13,634 nt of DNA from UBA11540 sp045531755 (GTDB lineage: Bacteria; Bacillota; Clostridia; Oscillospirales; Ruminococcaceae): assembly GCA_045531755.1 (NCBI GenBank), contig JAZSEP010000072.1, positions 1-13,634 on the forward strand, written 5' to 3'. The position numbers and the translations under genes are program-made. Below, piece by piece: positions 1 through 5,478 of the stretch (its first letter is position 1; each line of letters begins with the position of its first letter). The notes under the pieces are model-generated. The model saw only the letters and a list, made by a program, of their open reading frames with translations. It had not been told where the DNA came from and ran no database searches.

Positions 1-93
1 TTTTTTTTTAATATTATTTTCCGGGATTTTTTTTTTTTCTCAAAAAAACCCCCAAACCCCCCCCCCCAAAAAGGGGGCCGCCGGTTTGTTCTT
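1..93. other. Homopolymer-rich tract at the left edge, probable low-quality contig end
   Basis: The first ~85 bases consist largely of T, A, C and G homopolymer runs, including an 11-base C run and a 12-base T run. Nothing else in the window looks like this. On the minus strand it lies just after the stop of the last opp-operon ORF and reads as C-run, T5, G-run, then T-rich sequence. It could therefore be a real intrinsic terminator whose run lengths are wrong, or a contig-end artefact. No gene is supported here. Confidence 0.6.
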
Positions 94-363
94 TCAGTTC
101 CATACGGCGAGCATCAGCCAGATGAGGAGTCCGAGGCCTGCAATGAAGGCTCCGCCTATCAAGAGGGCGGCTTTCAGTGCGCCAAAGACGTACCACATCG
201 TTTCCTTTTTGGTCATTATCGGCTCGCTTTTGGGGCTTTCTTTTTGGTCGGGCTGCTCGGCTGACTTTTTCTTCTTCCCAAACGGGTTTGAAAAACCGCC
301 GTCTATTCCCGACATATCGGCGATGGTTCTGCCATCGTCGTCATCGTATATTTTTCTTCCCAT
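94..363 (-). CDS. Small single-pass membrane protein coupled to oppF, function unknown (89 aa)
   Basis: The 89-residue protein has a hydrophilic N-terminal half with a four-aspartate run (D7-D10) directly followed by GRTIADMSG. A lysine cluster (K30-K33) and a Pro/Lys/Glu-rich linker come next, then one strongly hydrophobic segment at about residues 57-86 ending almost at the C-terminus. There is no signal peptide, so it is probably tail-anchored with the acidic part in the cytosol. Its ATG shares one base with the oppF stop (TAATG) and I see no SD sequence before it, so translation probably depends on ribosomes finishing oppF. It is the last gene of the opp operon. I recall similar aspartate-run small proteins in Firmicutes but can name no characterised family. 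An accessory role in the Opp complex is inference from position only. Confidence 0.75.
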   Translation of the reverse strand: MGRKIYDDDDGRTIADMSGIDGGFSNPFGKKKKSAEQPDQKESPKSEPIMTKKETMWYVFGALKAALLIGGAFIAGLGLLIWLMLAVWN

Positions 364-1391
364 TATTTATCGTACAGGTGGCAAACCACGAAATGTCCGG
401 GCTCGATCTCACGCTGTACAGGTGCCTCCTCTTTGCAACGCTGTGTGCAATGCTCACAACGGGTGTGGAATTTACATCCTGAGGGCGGATTTGCAGGTGA
501 AGGAATGGAACCGCCGAGGACGATTCTGTTTCTCTCTGCTGTCGGGTCGGGAACGGGAATTGCCGAGAACAGCGCCTTTGTGTAGGGGTGGAGAGGATTT
601 TTGAAGATATCCTCTGTGGAGCCGTACTCAACGAGGTTTCCGAGATACATAACGCCGACGGTATCCGAAATATGCTCTACGACGGAGAGGTCGTGGGAGA
701 TAAACAGATAGGTGAGGTTATATTTCTGCTGAAGGTCTTTGAGAAGGTTTATAATCTGCGCCTGAATGGACACGTCGAGCGCGGAAACAGGCTCGTCGCA
801 GACGATGAACTCGGGGTTTAGCGCAAGCGCTCTTGCGATACAAATTCTCTGTCTTTGACCGCCCGAGAACTCGTGGGGATATCTATCCTTATGGAAGGAC
901 TGCAGACCGCAGTTGTCCATAATAGTGTCGATATAGTCGTCAAACTCTTCCTTGGGAACGAGGTTGTGCTCTCTTACCGCCTCGCCGATTATCTCTCCGA
1001 CGGGAAGGCGGGGAGAAAGTGAGGAGAAGGGGTCCTGGAAGATTATCTGCATTTTTGTGCGCATCTCGCGCATCTCTTTGGGTGACAGGTCGTAAACTTC
1101 CTTGCCGTTGAAGAGCACCTGTCCGCCTGTTTTTTCGCCTGAAAGGCGGAGGATGGTTCTGCCGGCTGTGGTTTTTCCGCAGCCCGACTCACCTACAAGA
1201 CCCATCGTCGTGCCTCTCTTGAGGTTGAAGGTGATGCCGTCAACAGCCTTTACGTAGCCGACGGTTTTTGCGATGAGGCCGTCTTTTATGGGGAAGTATT
1301 TTTTGAGGTTGTTGACCATCAAAATATACTGTGGGTCATATTCTACGGGGGTGAAGGTGTTATCTATCTTGAGCTTATCGTTCTTTGCCAT
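363..1391 (-). CDS. oppF: Oligopeptide ABC transporter ATP-binding protein OppF
   Basis: This 342-residue protein is one of the two ATPases that power peptide import through OppB/OppC at the cytoplasmic face. Visible ABC motifs in order are Walker A GESGCGKT (67-74), Q-loop Q119 in FQD, signature FSGGQ (175-179), Walker B FIVCDE (195-200) and switch histidine H233. The C-terminal oligopeptide/dipeptide transporter extension follows, with HPYT at 268-271 and cysteines C306, C312, C315, C319 and C337. That cysteine pattern resembles the region reported to hold an iron-sulfur cluster in some peptide-transporter ATPases. The order after OppD and the long linker before Walker A fit OppF rather than OppD. 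Its ATG overlaps the oppD stop by one base (TAATG), and a GGAGG lies inside the end of oppD, so the two ATPases are probably made in equal amounts. Length is normal for the family. Confidence 0.95.
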   Translation of the reverse strand: MAKNDKLKIDNTFTPVEYDPQYILMVNNLKKYFPIKDGLIAKTVGYVKAVDGITFNLKRGTTMGLVGESGCGKTTAGRTILRLSGEKTGGQVLFNGKEVYDLSPKEMREMRTKMQIIFQDPFSSLSPRLPVGEIIGEAVREHNLVPKEEFDDYIDTIMDNCGLQSFHKDRYPHEFSGGQRQRICIARALALNPEFIVCDEPVSALDVSIQAQIINLLKDLQQKYNLTYLFISHDLSVVEHISDTVGVMYLGNLVEYGSTEDIFKNPLHPYTKALFSAIPVPDPTAERNRIVLGGSIPSPANPPSGCKFHTRCEHCTQRCKEEAPVQREIEPGHFVVCHLYDK

Positions 1392-2539
1392 TAGTTTTCA
1401 CCCTCCTTATCGTAGTATCTGTAGCAGCTTACAAAATGTGTGGGAGAGAGCTGTACCTCGCAGGGATACTCGCCCGTACATTTTTCAACACACATCTCGC
1501 AACGGTCCTTGAAGTAGCAGTAGTCGGGCATATTGATGGGGTTCGGCACCTTTCCGGGAATGGAATAGAGTGCGTCAACCTTCTTGCCGACAACGGGCTT
1601 GGAAGCCATAAGGCCGATGGTGTAGGGGTGGGCAGGATTTTTGAAAATCTCCATTGCCGTTCCCTTCTCTACGACCTTGCCTGCATACATAACGACGACG
1701 TAATCAGCCATCTCGGCGATAACGCCGAGGTCGTGGGTGATGAACATTATCGAAGAATTGATGCGGTCCTTGAGCTGACGGAGCAGGTCGAGAATCTGCG
1801 CCTGAATGGTAACGTCGAGCGCGGTGGTGGGCTCGTCCGCGATGATGAGCTTGGGGTTGCAGGCAAGCGCCATAGCTATCATTACACGCTGGCGCATACC
1901 GCCGGAAAGCTCGTGCGGGAACATCTTATAAACGCCCTCGCTGTTTGCGATACCAACCATCTCCAAAAGCTCGATTGTGCGCGCTTTTATCTGTTCCTTG
2001 GTTTTTCCTTCGCTGTCGTGAAGCTCGATTACCTCGTTGACCTGATCGCCGATTCTGAAAACGGGATTGAGTGCGGTCATAGGCTCCTGGAAAATCATCG
2101 AAACGAAGTTTCCGCGAAGGGTCTGCATTACGGTGTTGGGACATTTTGTTATATCGTATGCTTTATCCCCTGCGTTGAGGCGGATTGCGCCCTCAACGAC
2201 CTGACCCTGCGGTCTTTGGAGAAGCTGCATGAGAGAAAGGCTTGTTACCGATTTGCCGCAGCCCGACTCGCCGACGACGCCGACGCACTTTCCAAGCGGT
2301 ACTTCAAAGCTTACGCCGTCAACCGCCTTAACGGTTCCCGCGTCGGTGAAGAAGTAGGTGTGGAGGTTGTCAAACTCGACAGCGTTGTTCTCATCGCGCA
2401 TCTTAGTGAGATATTCGCTTTCGGGAACGTTCTTTCTCTTGCGCTGTTTTTCAAGCTCGTTTGTGATTTTGCGGTTTTCCCTTGAAATCTTTCGGGATTC
2501 CTTGGCGGAGAGATAGCCCTCCTGTTTTTTCTTTGCCAT
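1391..2539 (-). CDS. oppD: Oligopeptide ABC transporter ATP-binding protein OppD
   Basis: This 382-residue protein is the partner ATPase of OppF. Walker A GESGCGKS is at 90-97, Q-loop Q151 in FQEP, signature LSGGM at 211-215, Walker B LIIADE at 231-236 and switch histidine H269. The C-terminal oligopeptide-transporter extension has NPAHPYT (301-307) and cysteines C341, C347, C350, C354, C360 and C372. LSGGM and the DEPTTALD sequence are typical of OppD/DppD. Unusually, about 50 lysine/arginine/glutamate-rich residues precede the first nucleotide-binding-domain strand, where OppD proteins normally have fewer than ten. The ATG at 2537-2539 is supported by AAGGAGG about 7 nt upstream, and the oppC stop codon overlaps that SD. 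The start could be internal (M47) if the extension is not translated, but the strong SD argues against this. Confidence 0.95.
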   Translation of the reverse strand: MAKKKQEGYLSAKESRKISRENRKITNELEKQRKRKNVPESEYLTKMRDENNAVEFDNLHTYFFTDAGTVKAVDGVSFEVPLGKCVGVVGESGCGKSVTSLSLMQLLQRPQGQVVEGAIRLNAGDKAYDITKCPNTVMQTLRGNFVSMIFQEPMTALNPVFRIGDQVNEVIELHDSEGKTKEQIKARTIELLEMVGIANSEGVYKMFPHELSGGMRQRVMIAMALACNPKLIIADEPTTALDVTIQAQILDLLRQLKDRINSSIMFITHDLGVIAEMADYVVVMYAGKVVEKGTAMEIFKNPAHPYTIGLMASKPVVGKKVDALYSIPGKVPNPINMPDYCYFKDRCEMCVEKCTGEYPCEVQLSPTHFVSCYRYYDKEGEN

Positions 2540-2552
2540 ATTCTCTCCTCCT

Positions 2553-4244
2553 TTAGCGCTTCATCTTCGGGTCAAACGCATCTCTCAAGCCGTCGCCTAC
2601 GAGGTTGAATGCAACAACCGTCAGAAGCAAGCAGATGCCTGCAGGGATCCAGATGAACCAGTATTCAGTGAGAACATAGGTGTTGGAAACGTCGTTGATG
2701 ATGTTACCCCAGGAAGCAAACGGGAACTTAACGCCGAGACCGAGGAACGAGAGGGTTGCCTCGGTGATGATGGTGGAGCCGAGTCCCATTGTGCAGGAAA
2801 CGATGAGCTGGGGAATAACGTTGGGGACGAGGTGACGGAAGATTCGTCTGCTGACAGAAATTCCGCAAGCCTCTGTAGCGGTCATAAACTCCTGCTCGCG
2901 AAGCGAGAGAATCTGACCTCTTACCATTCTCGCAATTCCGGGCCAGCCCAGGAATCCGAGGATGAGCATCAGATAGAGCATTCTCAGCATCGGGTCGACT
3001 CGCATTGCGTCCATAGCCGCACCGAGAATGATGATAACGGGCATCGAGGGGATGCAGTAGAAGATATCTACTATTCTCATTATGAGGTTATCGACCCACT
3101 TGCCGAAGTAGCCTGCAAGACCGCCGAGGATAACGCCGAGTACGGTTGCGATTGCCTCAACGACGAAGCCGATAACAAGCGAGATGCGTCCGCCGTACAT
3201 AAGACGGGCGAGCATATCCATACCGTTTCTGTCGGTACCGAGGGGGTGCTTTGCAGAAGGCGAGGAATAGGTGTCGTAGACTCTTGTTTCAACGCCCTGT
3301 TTGATGGTGTAGGTCATGGAAGCGGGGTCGTAAGCCACGGTGTATTTATATTCTTGCCCATTTTCCGTGAAGATAAACTCTTTTGTCTGTTCCTTATCCT
3401 TGAAGGCGTTTTCCTTTTCGCCTGCCTCGATAACCTCAAAGAGCTCTGCCTTGAAGGCTCTTGAGATGAAGATATCGGGGCTGATGGGGTTTACGATATT
3501 ACGGCTGACGTAGCAAAGCTCAGCGCCGTCAGCGAAGATTACGCCGTCAGTGTCAAGGGTGTAGGTCTTATCCCCTACCTCAAAGGAAGAAAGGGAGTTT
3601 GTGTATGCCTTGAGGGCTGCAAACTGAAGGTCGAAGTCAACAGTCTGTCCCTGTACGGAGGACGAAACGATGTCCTTATATGCAATACCAATCATCGCGC
3701 CGTCCTTGATGGCAACGCTATAAAAGTCCTTGCCCTCTTCGGTTACGGTATAGGTCACGTCGCGATAGGTAAATTCGCTCTTATTCTGTTGAAGCGCAAG
3801 CACGAGCTGTGCCTGAACGATGCTCTCAAATTTCTGCTCAGGTGCGGCGGCGTATCTGAGCTTGTCGTTCTTAACGACGCCTGCGTAGTCCTTGTTCTGT
3901 ATCTCCACGCGGTAGAAGAGGTCGTCCTCTGCGTAGGGGTTGACCATACCGCCGATGAAGGAGAAGATGAACATAAAGATGAGTATTGTAAGTCCTACAA
4001 CGGCAACGCGGTTTCTGAAAAAGCGCTTTGCAACGAGGGTTCCGGGAGAAAGCACCTTAACGCGTCTGTCGTCGTTGAGGGAATATTCGGGTTCTTTTTT
4101 ATCGGATTTATTGTCCTTATTAACGTCCTTCAAAAGCTTCTCGTTGTGGAGCTTGTTTGCCGCCGCAGGCACGTCCTGCGGACGAAGAGCACCGTTTGAT
4201 TCGAGAACGCTTTTGTTCTTGATATCTTCCATATTATCGCGCAT
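2553..4244 (-). CDS. oppC: Oligopeptide ABC transporter permease OppC with a large extracytoplasmic insertion
   Basis: This 563-residue membrane subunit pairs with OppB to form the peptide channel. A charged 65-residue cytoplasmic tail precedes TM1 (about 79-101). The usual OppC block resumes at HPLGTDRNGMD (333-343), followed by five hydrophobic segments. The cytoplasmic EAA loop is at about 455-478 (TATEACGISVSRRIFRHLVP), and the C-terminal DGLRDAFDPK is at 551-560. Ordinary OppC proteins are about 300 residues with only 30-40 residues between TM1 and HPLGTD; here there are about 230. The extra stretch looks soluble and appears to contain three related units with the motifs FTYRDVTYTV (158-167), FEVGDKTYTL (221-230) and FTENGQEYKYTV (292-303). 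It should lie outside the membrane, on the OppA side. The ATG has a GGAG 8 nt upstream. M5 is an in-frame alternative without its own SD. Confidence 0.93.
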   Translation of the reverse strand: MRDNMEDIKNKSVLESNGALRPQDVPAAANKLHNEKLLKDVNKDNKSDKKEPEYSLNDDRRVKVLSPGTLVAKRFFRNRVAVVGLTILIFMFIFSFIGGMVNPYAEDDLFYRVEIQNKDYAGVVKNDKLRYAAAPEQKFESIVQAQLVLALQQNKSEFTYRDVTYTVTEEGKDFYSVAIKDGAMIGIAYKDIVSSSVQGQTVDFDLQFAALKAYTNSLSSFEVGDKTYTLDTDGVIFADGAELCYVSRNIVNPISPDIFISRAFKAELFEVIEAGEKENAFKDKEQTKEFIFTENGQEYKYTVAYDPASMTYTIKQGVETRVYDTYSSPSAKHPLGTDRNGMDMLARLMYGGRISLVIGFVVEAIATVLGVILGGLAGYFGKWVDNLIMRIVDIFYCIPSMPVIIILGAAMDAMRVDPMLRMLYLMLILGFLGWPGIARMVRGQILSLREQEFMTATEACGISVSRRIFRHLVPNVIPQLIVSCTMGLGSTIITEATLSFLGLGVKFPFASWGNIINDVSNTYVLTEYWFIWIPAGICLLLTVVAFNLVGDGLRDAFDPKMKR

Positions 4245-4252
4245 TTTGCGTT

Positions 4253-4256
4253 CTCC
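4253..4256 (-). promoter_or_regulatory. Ribosome binding site of oppC
   Basis: GAAAGGAGAA on the minus strand (4251-4260) puts GGAG 8 nt before the oppC ATG. This favours M1 over the in-frame M5. Confidence 0.7.
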
Positions 4257-4260
4257 TTTC

Positions 4261-5247
4261 TTATGCTATACGGACTCTCGGGTCAACGACTGCATACAAA
4301 ATATCGGAAATGAGGTTTCCTGCGAGCGTGAGCACCGCAATAAACATCAGATAGAACATCGAGAAGGGTATGTCGCCTGCTACCATCGCGTTGTAGGAGG
4401 TCTGACCGATACCGGGGATACTGTAGAGAGTTTCGGTGATGAGCGCGCCCGAGAAGAGTCCGGGGAGCGAACCGCCGACGATGGTGACGAGAGGAATGAG
4501 GGTGTTTCTGAACGCGTGGTGGTAGATAACCTTGCGCTCGGAAAGTCCCTTTGCTCTTGCGGTACGGATGTAGTCCGCATTGAGAACCTCGAGCATATTG
4601 GTTCTCGTATAACGCATAAGTCCGCCGATGGAGATAACGACGAGGGTTACTATCGGGAGGACGAGGTGGTGTGCTTTATCGAGGAACTTGCCCCAAGCGT
4701 CGAGGTACTCGTAGTTTCTGCCTACAAGACCGAAGAGGTCAAACCAGCCGAGTCTTACCGAGAAGACGAGCTTTAAGAGTGACGCAAAGAAGAAGGTTGG
4801 CAGAGAGATACCTGCAAGCGCGACGACCGTGATGGTGTAGTCGGTCTTGGAGTACTGCTTTACAGCGGCGATAACGCCGAGAGGAATAGCGATTATAAGC
4901 TCGAGCACCAAGGAAATCGCACCCATTACGAAGGAGAGCCAAACGGTGTCGTTGAACTTCTCGATTACGGGAACGGTGTAGAACCAGGAGTCGCCGAAGT
5001 TACCTGTGAGCATCTTGCCGAGCCAGTTGAAATAACCCATAACAGGACCCTTGTCCATTCCGTACATCGCCGTGAGCTGTTCCATCCATTCCGAGAAGGA
5101 TTTTGAACCGGGCTGCATACTCTTTTGTCTTGCAATCGACTCTATGTATGAAGTCGGCAGACAACGCATCAGCACATATATGATAAAGCCCACGAAGAAC
5201 AGTATCATTATAGAGAGCAGTATTCTTTTAATGATATATTTACGCAC
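4261..5247 (-). CDS. oppB: Oligopeptide ABC transporter permease OppB (GTG start)
   Basis: This 328-residue first permease subunit of the peptide transporter begins with the typical KYIIKRILL segment leading into TM1 (about 9-29). A long external loop follows, with WLGKMLTGNFGDSW at 75-88, then five more hydrophobic segments. The cytoplasmic EAA loop is at 226-248 (YIRTARAKGLSERKV...FRN) and couples to OppD/OppF. The C-terminus VDPRVRIA is typical of the family. I place the start at the GTG at 5245-5247, because a perfect GGAGG (minus strand of 5256-5260) sits 8 nt upstream and homologues begin at this point. Extending to an upstream TTG at 5307 would run the coding region through that SD. 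oppB is 13 nt upstream of oppC (stop at 4261, oppC ATG at 4244), so the two are surely cotranscribed. It is separated from oppA by a structured 231-bp gap. Confidence 0.95.
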   Translation of the reverse strand: MRKYIIKRILLSIMILFFVGFIIYVLMRCLPTSYIESIARQKSMQPGSKSFSEWMEQLTAMYGMDKGPVMGYFNWLGKMLTGNFGDSWFYTVPVIEKFNDTVWLSFVMGAISLVLELIIAIPLGVIAAVKQYSKTDYTITVVALAGISLPTFFFASLLKLVFSVRLGWFDLFGLVGRNYEYLDAWGKFLDKAHHLVLPIVTLVVISIGGLMRYTRTNMLEVLNADYIRTARAKGLSERKVIYHHAFRNTLIPLVTIVGGSLPGLFSGALITETLYSIPGIGQTSYNAMVAGDIPFSMFYLMFIAVLTLAGNLISDILYAVVDPRVRIA

Positions 5248-5255
5248 GAACAATT

Positions 5256-5260
5256 CCTCC
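5256..5260 (-). promoter_or_regulatory. Ribosome binding site that fixes the oppB GTG start
   Basis: A perfect GGAGG on the minus strand lies 8 nt before the GTG at 5245-5247. It decides that start over the TTG at 5307. Confidence 0.85.
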
Positions 5261-5287
5261 GTTTGAGTTAAAATTCCTATATACAAA

Positions 5288-5398
5288 TTTTTTGGTCCAC
5301 TCGCCAAAAAACATACTGCATATGATGCAGAGGTTTTGGGTCTTTTTGGAAGAAAATCTTCCGACCTTTTTCAAAACCGCTCCATTACGTGCAGTATG
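5288..5398 (-). terminator. Nested stem-loop with T-tract between oppA and oppB, candidate partial terminator or attenuator
   Basis: Outer arms CATACTGCA (5312-5320) and TGCAGTATG (5390-5398) are perfectly complementary. Inside them, GGTTTTG (5332-5338) pairs with CAAAACC (5372-5378), GGTC (5339-5342) with GACC (5363-5366), and GGAAGA (5348-5353) with TCTTCC (5357-5362). On the transcribed strand the outer stem is followed at once by six T (5306-5311). A competing local hairpin, CTGCAT (5316-5321) with ATGCAG (5325-5330), ends near the same T-tract. A further stem, TTTTTTGG (5288-5295) with CCAAAAAA (5304-5311), could pair the T-tract itself. This arrangement suits partial termination with read-through into oppB. 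Termination strength is inferred, not shown. Confidence 0.55.
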
Positions 5399-5403
5399 CA
5401 GCC

Positions 5404-5419
5404 AACGATATTGATCGTT
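5404..5419 (-). other. Small stem-loop in the oppA-oppB gap
   Basis: AACGAT (5404-5409) pairs with ATCGTT (5414-5419) around a 4-base loop, between the two larger hairpins. It may help protect or space the flanking structures; no specific role can be assigned. Confidence 0.4.
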
Positions 5420-5425
5420 AGCATA

Positions 5426-5463
5426 AAGTGTTGCCCTGCAGTGTGTCTGCAGGGCAACCACTT
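5426..5463 (-). other. Strong GC-rich stem-loop just after oppA, probable mRNA-stabilising hairpin
   Basis: GTTGCCCTGCAG (5430-5441) and CTGCAGGGCAAC (5447-5458) form a perfect 12-bp stem with a 5-base loop. It can extend by four pairs (5426-5429 with 5460-5463) past a one-base bulge. It begins 16 nt after the oppA stop codon. On the transcribed strand no T-run follows, so it is unlikely to be an efficient intrinsic terminator. Hairpins in this place after binding-protein genes commonly block 3' exonucleases, leaving more binding-protein mRNA than permease mRNA. That role is inferred here. Confidence 0.7.
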
Positions 5464-5478
5464 ACACACTAAATTAAA

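Noticed and set aside
14..196. Minus-strand 60-residue frame running into the homopolymer tract
   Set aside because: Its end is encoded by the low-complexity tract, and the rest lies out of frame inside the small membrane protein gene.
86..604. Plus-strand frame of 172 residues at the left end
   Set aside because: Overlaps the coupled small membrane protein and the end of oppF, with no SD and no recognisable domain.
1385..2485. 366-residue open frame on the plus strand opposite oppD
   Set aside because: Antisense shadow of oppD, whose ABC motifs are unambiguous.
5248..5300. Possible weak promoter in front of oppB (TTGGCG with TATATA, 18-nt spacer)
   Set aside because: The -35 overlaps the terminator-like stem and is a poor match; AT-rich sequence gives such hits by chance.
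5248..5307. Upstream TTG extension of oppB
   Set aside because: It would translate through the GGAGG that serves the GTG at 5245-5247, and homologues start at the GTG position.
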